From Larix kaempferi (lineage: Eukaryota > Streptophyta > Pinopsida > Pinales > Pinaceae), in the NCBI GenBank assembly GCA_027924585.1, contig BSBM01000826.1, positions 17,128,001-17,192,000 on the forward strand: a stretch of 64,000 bases of DNA, given 5' to 3'. Shown here in pieces: positions 10,551 to 21,865 of the stretch (position 1 is its first letter; every line of letters starts with the position of its first letter). The notes under the pieces were generated by a model that saw only the letters and a program-made list of their open reading frames with translations, had not been told where the DNA came from and did no database searches. A program made the translations under genes and the position numbers.

Positions 10551-13500
10551 TTATAGACTGTAAAAATGCTTGAGGAATCGTCCATTAACTGGACTGGACA
10601 ACTCCTCACCTTCCAAAGACTGCAGGATAAAAGTATTATTCTCCAAAACTTTAGACACTAGGAAAGGGCCAAACCAGAGGTTATCAAATTTACCATGCTT
10701 ACCCTTTTTCTCTTTCCTTGCATCCCACCTTAGAACCATATCACCAAAAGTGTTTTCTTTGATGTTCCTGTCAAATCTGCTTTTGATCTTCAATCTGTAC
10801 AACTATGCCTTTTCATCTACCTTTTCTTTGTTCTGCTGCAACTCTATAATCTCATAAATCCTTCTCTGCATATCATTTGGCTCTTCCTGAGAATTCTGAA
10901 GAAACTTCATCACTGGGATTCCCAATTGAACAGGAAAAAATGCATCTGTACCATAAACTAACTGAAAGGGAGAAGTTCCAATTGCTTGTTTAACTGTTAT
11001 CCTATCTGCCCACAATGCATATTTCAGCATTGAATCCCATGATCTCTTGTTATGCTTGAGCAAATTTTTTATACTCTGAATGATGTTTTTATTAGAGGAT
11101 TCAGCCAAACCATTACCCTGAGGATAGTAAGGAGTTGAATGCTTCAGTAGGATGCCATTCCTTTCACACAAGGCTTCCATTGCCTTAGACTTGAAAGCCT
11201 TTGCATTGTCAGTTACTAATTTCTGAGGACAACCAAACCTACTAAGAATATTCTTTTCAATAAATTCCATGATAACTTTGTCTGTAGCATTCCTATTAGG
11301 GATAGCTTCCACCCATTTGGTAAAGAAGTCTGTTGCAGTCAGAATCCAGCGGTGCTGTCCTGAGGAAGCTGGGTTTATTTCTCCAATAAAATCTAGACCC
11401 CATTGCTGGAAAGGAGCATTAACTGCAATAGGTTTCAGGGGCAAAGACAACAATTTCTGTTTTCCAGCAAACTTCTGACAAGGGATACAGGCTCTCACCT
11501 GCTGATAAACATCTGCAAACAAGGAGGGCCAATAATATCCAGCTCTTAAAATTCTGTATGCTGTTGTCTTCCAGTACTTGTGCCCTCCACAAGCACCCTC
11601 ATGAGATTCAGAAATAACTCCTCCAATTTCAGATTTATCCAAACATCTGAGTAGGATACCCCCTGGGTCCTTCCAGAACAACTGCTGTTCTACTAGACAA
11701 TACTTAGTAGCTTTAAGCTTTAAGGATCTAGCAGTTTTCCTATCTAAATGCTCAGGACATTGCAAAAAAAACATAAAATAAACAATGTCTGCATACCATG
11801 TTGATGATGAATAATAATCCATGATCTTCTCTTTTTCTGGTAATGCTTGATCTTCTTCTTGAGCTATTTCTTCAGCCATAACATGCAATCCCAGAGACTG
11901 ACAATTTGATTCAGCCATCAACTTGGCTAAACCTTGTCCCTTGACGAGTTTGGTAGGTCTGATCTCTACATCATACTCCATGATTTTAGCAATCCACCTG
12001 CCTCTTTTCCCTTCACTATCAGTCTATGTTAACACATATTTTACAGCAGCATTAGGTACAAATGAAATAACTTTAGAATGCAACACATAGATTCTGAAAA
12101 TTTTTAAAGCCTTTACCAGAGCATATGCCTGCTTTTCTAAGATACTGTATTTCAGTTCAGAATCTCTGAGAGTTTTACTGAAGAATGCAATAGGCTGCTC
12201 CAGTCCGTCTTTATTCTTTTGCAATAAAACAACTGCTATTGTATCTTTTGATGCAAATGAGAATGTAAGAAATTATCTGGTAAAATCTGGGCTTACTAAT
12301 ATAGGAGCTTCAGTAAGAGCCACTTTAATTTTCTCAAATGCACTATTTGCCTCAGTGGTCCACCTGACTTCTTGATCCTTTTTCAACATGGCTGTGATCT
12401 GTTTGATAGTTTCAGCAAAATTGGGTATAAACCAACGCAGAAAATTGATTTTACCAATGAATGATTGGACATCCTTTTTACTCCTTGGTAAACTTATCTT
12501 CAATATAGCTTTTACCCTTTCAGGATCAATTCTTATGCCATCAGCAGACACCAAATGACCAAGCAGTTTACCCTCCTGTACAACAAAGTGTGACTTCTTT
12601 GGATTCAATGACAGGCCAAATTTTCTGCATTTCAGGAAAGTCTGCTTCAAATGCTTCAAATGTTCGTCATCTGACTGTGAGAAAACGGTAATATCATCCA
12701 AATAAATTACCACAAACTTATCCTTTTCTCCAACAAAAGCAATATCCATGTCCCTCTGGAAGGTAGCTCCAACATTCATTAAGCCAAAAGGCATCTTGTC
12801 ATACATAAAAGTCCCCCAGGGGGTTGTAAAGGCTGTCTTCTCCTTATCATCAGGATGCATAGAGATCTGATTGTACCCTGAGAAACCATCAACCATTGAG
12901 ATCCTTTGTGCCCCAACAACTTTCTGCAATATTTGTTCAATCTTAGGCAGAGGATAGTTATCTTTTAATGAAGATCTGTTCAAATTTCTGAAGTCAACAC
13001 ATAACCTGATTTCTCCATTCTTTTTTCTGACAGGAACCAGATTAGACACCCATGAAGAATACCTGATAGGCACTATGATCTTTGCATTCAACAACTTCTT
13101 CACTTCTTTTTCAATAACATGAAACAAAGCTGGATTAATCCTCCTTAGTTTCTGACGAAAAGGTTTGACATTTGGTTTTAAAGGGACCTTATGCTGTATG
13201 ATTCCTGTATCATAAGTTCTTAGTTCTTCATAAGACCATGCAAAAACATCTATATGCTCCTTTAACAGTTTGATATACCTGTTTCTTTGTTCAGTTGTAA
13301 GTGATTTAGAAATTTTGACCATTCTAGGATGTTCTGCAGAACTAATATTACACTCTACCACATTCTCTTCTGAAGACTGAAAAACAAGCTTTGAAGGTGT
13401 ATCATCCTTTGTAAATATTCTTTCTAGAGGTACCAAACCTTTTGGGATAAAGTTGCTTTTAAGTTCAATAATTTTATGACCTGCTATCTCATCTTCAGCA

Positions 13501-14152
13501 ATCTCATCCAACTGTTCATCCCCTTCATCTTCCTCTTGATCAATCATGGAATTTGAAAACTCATGAGTAAGCACAAGAAATCTCTTAATTTCAATGTCAT
13601 CTTCGAATACTTTCCGTTGCTTTACATTATCAGGTACACATGGTCTGTAACTCACCTCTATGGGATACCTTAACTGAGTGGTATTGGGGATTCTGAAGTG
13701 TGTGGCAGCCAAGGCCAATGAATCTGCAGTCTGATTATGATCTCTTGGAATATGAGTGATGTTAAATGCTACAAAATAATTTTCAAGCATATCCCATACT
13801 TCATTCTGATAGACTTTCGGCAAACCCTGCTTCACTTGATAGTTTCTCTTCACCTGCTGAACAACTAATTCGGAGTCGCCAAATGCAGCAATCTGCTGAA
13901 TGCCCAAATCTTTAGCAGCTTTTAATCCCAGTAGCATAGCTTCATACTCAACAGTATTGTTTGTAGTAATAAACTCCAACTTATACATGAGCTTTACTGT
14001 TTCACCTCCAGGGGATATGAGAAGAACCCCTTCACCTGCACCTTCCTTACAAGAGGAACCATCAAAATATAATTGCCACAGTTCATCCTCTTCTTCTCTG
14101 TTGTGTTTTACTGGCTGTTCCTTTTCAACCTGTAACAAACCAGCTTGTCTTC
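10551..14152 (-). pseudogene. Element C pol: archaeal-type RNase H, RT, degenerate RNase H, integrase
   Basis: A single minus-strand frame with stops at 12273-12275 (TAA), 12024-12026 (TAG) and 10803-10805 (TAG). Domains in order: an archaeal-type RNase H (about 13690-14080) with all four acidic residues in context (LYFDGSS, EYEAML, FGDSELV, QTADSLA); a reverse transcriptase (about 12400-13150) with RLCVDFRNLN and YLDD at 12693-12704; a second RNase H-like segment (about 11900-12270) that has lost most catalytic residues; then integrase (about 10850-11700) with a zinc-binding H-C region, QWGLDFIGEI, LVTDNAKAF and GLAESSNK supplying the D, D and E. The last segment (10551-10802) is the integrase C-terminal region, with no chromodomain. 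The frame overlaps gag by about 45 bases in the -1 register. An RNase H before the RT is unusual. Confidence 0.88.
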
Positions 14153-16525
14153 ATCACTGAAATGTAGCATGCAAGTTCCCAGGTCTTTGTCAACAACATA
14201 TAGTGGATGATTGGTAGGGTTCTTATCATCTATGTAAGCAAACTGCAACTCTCTGTACAACCTTCTATTTTCTCCACCGAACACAGGAATAGTAGCATAT
14301 GATAGATCCATTTGTAAGGTCCCATCAACCTTCTTTTCCCAAGACCTAGAAAGAAGTAACCCAAACTTCGGTGTAATATCAGCTACCACAACATCCATGA
14401 TCACACTTTTCATAGGTAACTGAGCCAGGCTGACAACCATGTCCTTTATTACTCCTAAACACTTCATTGCTCGGGAATCAAAGGCATACAGATCATGGTA
14501 AGGTTTGGTAATACTTAGCCCTAAATCCTCCATAACAGCCTTTGGCATCAAATTGTGTGAAGCTCCCGAATCTAACAAACAATTGTGTATCATCTGTTCA
14601 TGGACTGTCAAGGTTATGTAGAATGGAGGTGAAGCTCCTGCTTCATTTTCAGCCTTCTCAGCCAAGGCTGATCCAATGAAAATCCTAGGGTTTTCTTCTT
14701 GCAAATTTACTGTGTCAGAAATAGGCTGATTACTTGCTGAATTCATCACTTTTAGGACTGTTTCTTTATATGAAGGATTTTTTATTAATTCAGTTAAAGG
14801 TACAGGAATCTTTAACTTTCCTAATTCATTCTCCAAACTGAAATTCTGGAAAGTTTTATTTACCTCTTCAACCTCTGTAGTCTTCTTTGGTTTTTCTGGA
14901 ACTTGTTTTTTTTTTTTTGTCACAAGATCTAATGCTTGTTTAGCAGGGACAATTGCTTTATTCTTTGGGGCTTGTACCAACTGTTTTGGACTTGATATCA
15001 GATTTATAGTCTTCTTGAGTTCATTTTGATGGACAGCAGCAGTTACAGTAGTCTTTTCCAAACCTAAATCATCCTCGGTTTCAAACATGTCAGCATCATA
15101 GTATTCTGCATTTAGAAATTCTTCCTCAGTGACAAAACCTTCAGACAATCCCTCTCCAAAATGATTCATATCTTGAAAGATCAGCTCATCATCAACTTCT
15201 TCCTCATCAACCACATTATTCTGAAGAGGTGGTGGCACTCTTTGGTCCTCATTTTCTCTCCTTTCTCGCTGGATATCATTATTCCTTCGTTCTCTAGGCA
15301 TGAAACGGGGAGCAAATTTCCTTCTGAATTGATTCTGATTATTTGGATTTTGTTCACCTTCTGGGGCAGGCTTATTGGAATTTTTCTCAAGCTCTAATTT
15401 GTTCAATTTTGCAGTCAGAGTCTTCACCAACTTAGCCATTTCATCAATTTTCCCTTCTGCAGTAAGTGAAGATGAACCTCCTGGAGCTGCTTCTTTCTTT
15501 CCTTTTCTTTCATACAGTTGTTGATCTGTTTCCTTCTTTAGTCTATTCGAAGCCAGTATGTTGGATTCTACCTCCAATGCTGCATCCTGCATATTCAGCA
15601 AAGAGATAGGCCTCCTCTCTCTCAGTAACAAAGAGAATTCATGATCAAAAGAATTTGCATATGTTAATTTAGCTGATGTTTCTGTAGGCTTTATCTCTGC
15701 AGGAATTCTACTATACATTTTGTTAAACCTCTTCGAAAAATCTGCAACAGTTTCTTCCTTTTTCCTCCTAAGGGCACCAAACTCAGTTATGTAGTATGTA
15801 TGGTCTTTGGTGTCACTCCATTGTCTCATGAAGAGATCACGAAGTTCTTCAATGATAGTGATGGAGTTAGCAAGCAACTCCCTGAACCATTTCCTAACAT
15901 CTCCATCGAGGCTCTGAACAAACATTCTCATCCAAACATCCTTAGCCTCAATGTTTTGATTGTCAGCATAACTAAGGAAAGCTTCCCAATGTTCTTCAGC
16001 AGTGGTTTCCCCTTGTCCATTAAACCTAGGAAGATATTTCTAATAGTAACCCCCAGGCAGTGCATTTAAAGGCCGAGGCAAGACTAATGGTGCATATCTG
16101 GCTGAAACCATCCGGTCCATCATGTCTATGGGCTGATTTTGGGCTTCCATTTTTGGACTGACTAACTTTAATGATGAAAACGTTTGACTGGAACCTGGTT
16201 GAAAAGGTTTTTTACCTAGTTTCAGCTGAAAAAGAGGTATCTTACCAAGAGAAGCAGTTTTGGCTTTCTTGAAGGATTGAGGATTAGTAAAAACTTGGAA
16301 ACTGCTATCGGGAATAATAGGCTTTAACCAAGGTGAGTTTTCTTCTTCTTTTCCTAACAAAGCTGAATGTGATAAACCACCCAACTGATCAGGGTCACAT
16401 AGGGCTGGTAAAGATTGAGACCTTCTAACTTTTCTTGCTATCTTTAATATCTGTTCAGGGTCTAAAAAACCTAACTGCAATGGTGAAGCAGGTCTGTTCC
16501 TGGTTCCCACTCCTCTAGTAGCCAC
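14108..16525 (-). pseudogene. Element C gag-protease
   Basis: Starts at an ATG at 16525, about 110 bases downstream of the PBS, and runs in one frame to the TAA at 14108-14110, broken only by a TAG at 16040-16042 (context YY*KYLPRF). After a basic and proline-rich N-terminus, the gag core spans about 15600-15960 (KDVWMRMFVQSL, VRKWFRELLANSITI, DFSKRFNKMYSRIP). A long charged linker with poly-lysine follows, then the aspartic protease with DSGASHNLMP near 14550-14575 (D-S-G at 14564-14572) intact. No zinc knuckle is seen. Gag packages RNA and the protease matures the polyprotein. The premature TAG separates the N-terminal 161 residues from the core and disables the copy. Confidence 0.85.
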
Positions 16526-16633
16526 TGTGTCAAATTTGGTGAAAAATAGCCTTAAAGATGTGCTAGTTTAAGTTCACCTTTTAAAACCAGTAAAACTGAT
16601 AAGTATCCCAGGGAAAATATGTCTTCAACTTCG

Positions 16634-16651
16634 TCCCCGGCAACGGCGCCA
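16634..16651 (-). other. Primer-binding site of element C (tRNA-Asp)
   Basis: The minus strand reads TGGCGCCGTTGCCGGGGA, an exact 18-base complement of the 3' end (with CCA) of plant tRNA-Asp(GUC) as I recall it, four bases from the LTR edge at 16656. Confidence 0.92.
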
Positions 16652-16655
16652 AAGA

Positions 16656-17052
16656 TGTTTGTGCCAGAAATTGTTTCCAAGGCTATAAGAAACAAGCCAA
16701 CACAATCTCAAATATCCAAACAAGTAAACTAGGTTTTAGGGTTTCTGAAAGGTTTTTCTGGTTATAAAATTTGGCGACTGAACGGAATACATTCATGAGC
16801 CAAACAAGAACTGAATCACAAGCAAAAGAGAACAGAGATGCATAATATAATTACCAGTATCCAACAGAACATGACATTGAAATTCATTCATAAAAGACAA
16901 GCACTACCAGCATACAAACCATAAACCAGTAATGAATTTATCAGTTATGTAACTAAACAAGTTAAAAATGAAGCCGAAACACAGACTGAAGGGTGGAAAG
17001 GATCATATATTTCATAATTCTATTCAACAAATACACATGAGAGTTATAGTAC
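16656..17052 (-). repeat. Element C 5' LTR, part 1 (before element D)
   Basis: The first 397 bases of the LTR in plus orientation, matching 6644-7042. The LTR resumes at 42738 after element D. The last five bases (17048-17052, AGTAC) are the left target duplication of D. Confidence 0.92.
17048..17052. other. Target-site duplication of element D, left copy (AGTAC)
   Basis: AGTAC precedes the TG end of element D here and follows its CA end at 42733-42737. The uninterrupted site, with one AGTAC, is seen in the 3' LTR of C (ATAGTACTTAGC near 7040), which confirms the insertion. Confidence 0.95.
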
Positions 17053-17882
17053 TGTTATCACATATATAGTAGCCGGGCTACCATACATTATTTTTCTCAT
17101 TCCAGTACACTATTCAGCCAGTTCCCTTACATTTGAGATGCTGAGATGAGCATCTATATTGGATCACTATCAGATTGTGGACAACAGTTGTATTCCCCAT
17201 GCCATGACCGAGTCTCAGGACACTCAGAGAGATGACCGATATAGCCATTATACCATTGGTACAGAGCAGTCAGTAGTGCCCAGAGTTACAGAAGCAGTTT
17301 CAGATGACAGAGGATGGTACAGGTTGATGAGCATTCAGGTATATGACTCAGCAGGTATATCATGGTGTTATGGTTAGATTGCTTTTATACTTATTCTTAT
17401 ATCATGTCTTAGCACTTAGTGTCATGATCTGGCGATCATATAGATATTTGGACCTGGTTGATCTATTAAATATATTATATTGTCCCTACTCAGACTTAGA
17501 AGTTCACTATTCATACTCATTGGTATGTACCCTCCTTAGGGAGAATAGAGGTGATCATTCCACCACACCTTGGCTTGCTAGTGTTGGCTCCATTATTCAT
17601 TGTCTTCATCCATCCATGGCCTACCTTTTAGTTTATCACCCGACTTACTACTTGACTAGTGACATGGAGGATCTTTCCCCACTGTAGCCTCTGTATTGGA
17701 TGAGCTTCCCTGTTTATTGTGTCTCGGCTCTGAGTTGGTGAAAAAACTTACCTATGGTGAGTTGGAGTTCCTTGTGAATTCCCCCTAGTCACTAAAGTTG
17801 TGTTGGCTAAACCTAAAACTATTGGTGCTGCCATGAATACAAAATCTGGAAAAATGAAATGCTATATTTTGTATGAAAAGCC

Positions 17883-18110
17883 CATTCATGCAATGTGTTT
17901 CTAAACACACATGAATGAAAGGCATGCCAAATGAAAATGGCTATGAAAATAAAATGTTATATCTTTTGGAAAAATAAATACCTAGGTAAACAAGCTGTCC
18001 ATGACACACCTAGAAGTGCTCAGGTAAACAAGTGCCTTAAAAACACACCTGCAGCAGGAAGCCTAAAATAAATGTAAATCTATGCAATGTGTTTATAAAC
18101 ACACATAGAT
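17883..18110. repeat. Cluster of four stem-loops in the U3 of element D LTR1
   Basis: Four successive inverted repeats with different arms: CATTCATG/CATGAATG (17883-17917), CTAGGT/ACCTAG (17982-18013), CAGGT/ACCTG (18021-18051) and ATCTATG/CATAGAT (18078-18110). The first and last share the inner stem TGTGTTT/AAACACA and an identical CAA bulge. The cluster is repeated in LTR2 (+7051), LTR3 (+14102) and LTR4 (from 39034). Confidence 0.7.
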
Positions 18111-19627
18111 CAAGGCTATGGAAACTTCAGGCCCAAAAAGCAATGGAACTTAAATGCTATATCTAAACAATTGCTGGCTTTATTTGTATTATGGATTGTG
18201 CGCATCCGTGAAGGTGAATAAACCCTCTTTGAACAACTCATCCATTTGTGAGACACCGCCATTCCATGTGTTGTTGCTCATTCAGTATATACTATGGTGT
18301 GTATTCCCTTTCCCTTGCCAAAGTGTCACAAAGTTAAGTCAGTCAAGTCATCCCTTAGCCTAGCCAATTATTTCAGCCTTCACCCTTCACTAGCAAATTG
18401 ATCACAGCTATGAAGTGAGTATGATCCTGAAAGTCTAGTCTGAGCAATAATAATAATTAACGACACTATATATTTGGATTTAGATCGTCAGTTATGATTA
18501 CTCTGTGTTATAATTGTTATTTGAATAAGTTGTAAAGCATGTATTAACCTTGACACTTTGCAGCAGCTTTGGATGATGGTCTGAGTTATATTTGGTCTTG
18601 CTTAGACCCAGTTTGACCATGGAGGACCATGGGACATGAGATGTTAGACCTTATGATGATATGGATAGATGATATATGGTTTATGTATACATTCTATGCA
18701 GCAACTACAGGGTTAGGATGATGATTCTTGGGTTACAGCAGTGTTTGGTCATTTACAGATCATTATTATTGGCCTTGTTCCGGTATATTGGATATTTATT
18801 TTGATCATGCAGAGACTCATATGGTGTATGAGTACACATCTTTGATGGATTTGGACCTTCTGAGTCCAATGGGATAGTTTGTTTTCAGTTCCGGGCACTC
18901 ACAGTGATGATTGAGCCTCAGTAGGCTGTCCCAGTGCAGTTTTGGTCTGTCGGGGGCCTTATCAGAGCAGATGTGATTTTTATCCGGTTGACCTAGGGCG
19001 CTGATGATGGAGGGGGTGGTCCAGCCACTTGTTTTTACCATATTACCACCCTCCCGGACACACTGGTGCCCTCACCTTGACAGCGCAGGCACTCCAGGAG
19101 GCTGTTTTGGGCAGTTTCACGCTTCTCGAGGCATTTCAGGATTGGTAGAAATGGCTATTTAGGAAATCGATTTGGGCTACTGAGGCAAAGTTATGGCATG
19201 GGATGATTAGTGATGATAGATCGGGGTCTTCCACATCTTCTCCAGCAGTTTCAGCTTCATCGGGGCCCACATCCATCACTTATGGCACTTTCTGTGGATT
19301 TCTGAGGACTTTTTGAGGCCTACGATTTGACTATGGTGGAACGATTTGGTACATTCATGATTATTTTATGGTTATTGTGCTATGCGGATTGACCAATGAG
19401 GGATAAAATTACCCCTTGGACCCACCATAAGCCTCTTATGATATTTTGTCATCATGATTTGGTGGGATTCCCCTCTTCTAGGGCGATTTTGTCCACTTAC
19501 ATAATATTTTATTAGTGATCCATGTATTTTATTGTTGAGCTCATCTCAACCATTGATTAGAAATTTTTACCTTTTAATCTTAGCCACTCATTCAAAAAGT
19601 GGTTAGGATTTTGATGCCTCTCCTTCC

Positions 19628-19636
19628 TATTTAAAG
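19628..19636 (+). promoter_or_regulatory. Candidate TATA box of element D LTR1
   Basis: TATTTAAAG about 2575 bases into the LTR, followed by a GAGAGAGCTCCTC stretch. It is identical in the other LTRs at 26679-26687, 33730-33738 and 40786-40794. If used, it defines a U3 of about 2.6 kb and an R/U5 of about 1.9 kb. Confidence 0.45.
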
Positions 19637-21577
19637 GAGAGAGCTCCTCATTGTAAAGGGACTTTTGGCTCTGGATTATTGGAATAGAAAATTATTATTG
19701 CATCCATCTCCAGTGTTGTGGTGAATGTTTTTGGTGTTCGTTCATTGGTTCTTCCTTTGCACTGAGTTATTGGAGATCTTGTTTGCCATATATTTTGTAC
19801 CACGATTTTTGCATCTACAGGTGGAGGCCGATTTGCTTTGAGGAGGAAGTATTGGTAGGGGAAGACTCCCCCTACTTCTTCTTTGGATCTTTTGTTTGGT
19901 AACAGGGAGTATTACTGTCTCAGGACCTTCTATTTCATGTTACTATTGCATTTCTCTTGTATTTCCTCCATGCTTGATCTTACTGATTGAATCGCTATTC
20001 CTTGGTTTGACAGGTAGAGGAGGTCGCACTTGTGGGCTAGGGCATCAGATTGGCAAGCAAATAAACAATCTCTAATTTGATCTCTGCGGGAATCTTCCTC
20101 AACATCAAGGCATCTCATTCACATCACTCAGGTATGATCTCAAGGTAAGTTCTATCTCCATGATCTATCCAATTGTTTCAAATATTTAAAAACCCTAAAT
20201 ATTTCAAAACCCCATTTTACATCTTCTCAGATCTACTTAGATCTAGTGGGTTGTTGGGAATAATATTGAAAACCCACCTCTATAGCATCCACGGCATCCC
20301 GGATCTATAGTTTGGTGAGGATTGGCTTCCATTTGACCCCCCTCCCGAGCCAACTTAGCTTCTCCCAAGCAAGGCGCACTTCCTAGTTTGAGCAAGTTGA
20401 CCTAGATCTAGTACATGGGTGGTTGAGATTCCACTTGATTCGTAATCTACACATCAAATAACATACACCCAGATTGTTACTTTTATGAAATTCACCTTGT
20501 GGGCCCTATTCCACATTTTAAGGGATTTAATCCCCATTTTGGACCACTTGGAACACTTAAACTCATATCTACTAAGATCTAGCTGTTGGATTGCCACGAA
20601 ATTATAGATCCACTCTCCTACCTGACCAACCTACCCGGATCTAAAGTTTGGATGCCATCGGACTTGTCTTGACCCACCTAACCCACCTTTTAGGTTTCCT
20701 TGGGTAAAGTCGCACCACCTTGGAGGAGTGAGTTAACTCACTTCTAGGACGTGGGTACTTGCGATTCTTGCGGATTTGGAACGGGAATAATTCAAAACCT
20801 AGGTCTAGAGTGTCACTTTGTCAAATCTTGCCTTGGGGATAGCATTCCTTGTTTTAAGGGATTGTGGTCCACTTGGGTCAAACCTAGATCTAGACATATT
20901 CATCCATCAAGACCTCTATTGCCTACTTGTCCCATGTACTAGGAGTCCTAAACCACAAGTCAACCCTACTTTGACTCCACTTCCCAATTCCCAAGGCACT
21001 GGTTTCTCTCCAAGTTAATTCGACTTTCCTAGATTGTTGGATTGACTTGTGGATTGACCTATGCATGGTGAACTAAACCCTTGAAGCCATCATGTACCAT
21101 GGTAAAGCTTGTCATATGTACTAGTTAGCCCCAATTCAACCCTTAAACCACCTTGCATTGGACACGGGTCCCAAGGCAGTGTATTTTCCAACATTGAACT
21201 AGTACTCTAACCCTAGATCTCACTTCAAACATCTTAAGTCACTTTCACATCAATCATGAACCAAAGATATACTCATTGAACCCCTCTCTTGGCTTGTGAC
21301 TTCATCCTAAGGTCTAGGATAAACCATACACCTTACTTCATTTAGAAACAACTTGATTTGGTGTCTTGGTTTTGATCTCTCCTGTCGGGAGTAGATCGGG
21401 TCTCCCCCTTTGTTGTCTGGGCTAGATAACATAAAGTGAAGGTGGCCTCGACTGGCGTGACAACCATATATTGGAGGTCGAGGTGATTGTGGTTGCACCT
21501 TTTGAGTTTCCCTTCCCTATTGCCATCCATGACTGGATACATCCATAGGGGTAACTACAGTTTAGGTGATAACATTT

Positions 21578-21595
21578 TGGCGCCGTTGCCGGGGA
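21578..21595 (+). other. Primer-binding site, unit 1 (tRNA-Asp)
   Basis: TGGCGCCGTTGCCGGGGA, the same exact 18-base match as in element C, three bases after LTR1. Confidence 0.93.
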
Positions 21596-21799
21596 CGCAA
21601 TAGGTTTACCTTGGAAAAGCTAGTAGTCCTTCCTGCATATACAACGACACATATCTTGGTAGAAGAGTTTAAGTCTACCTGGCGACTCCCAATCGTGACT
21701 CCGCTGAGGAGCGAACTCATTTACATCCCTATAACACTAGAATTTAGACAGATCTTATCATTATCTAGAACCCATGGGGTGCATAATTTTGTTTTCAGG

Positions 21800-21862
21800 T
21801 TCTTGAATTTAAAAATAAATATAAAAATATAAAAAATAAAAAATAAAAAATAAAAAATATTA
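21800..21862 (+). repeat. A-rich leader before the unit 1 gag ORF
   Basis: Repeats of AAAAATA lie just upstream of the gag start codon, after a splice-acceptor-like TTTGTTTTCAG at 21788-21798. The same run precedes the ORF in units 2 and 3. It may be an unstructured A-rich leader. Confidence 0.5.
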
Positions 21863-21865
21863 TCC

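Larger units (their letters stand above)
17053..21574 (+). repeat. Element D LTR1 (4522 bp)
   Basis: TGTTATCAC...GTGATAACA. It carries no long ORF; the short ones recur in every copy and look non-coding. Visible features are four stem-loops at 17883-18110, a TATA-like TATTTAAAG at 19628-19636, a candidate splice donor at 20144/20145, and the PBS three bases past the end. It has about a dozen private substitutions in its first 2.65 kb and few in the rest. Confidence 0.92.

Noticed and set aside
16634-16651. tRNA-Asp-like sequence as a possible tRNA gene
   Set aside because: Only the 18 bases of the tRNA 3' end are present, placed next to the LTR edge. It is a primer-binding site.
17159-17377. 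A 72-codon ORF in LTR1, repeated at 24210, 31261 and 38311
   Set aside because: Its repetition only reflects the repeated LTR. It has no recognisable motif and the other LTR ORFs are equally short.
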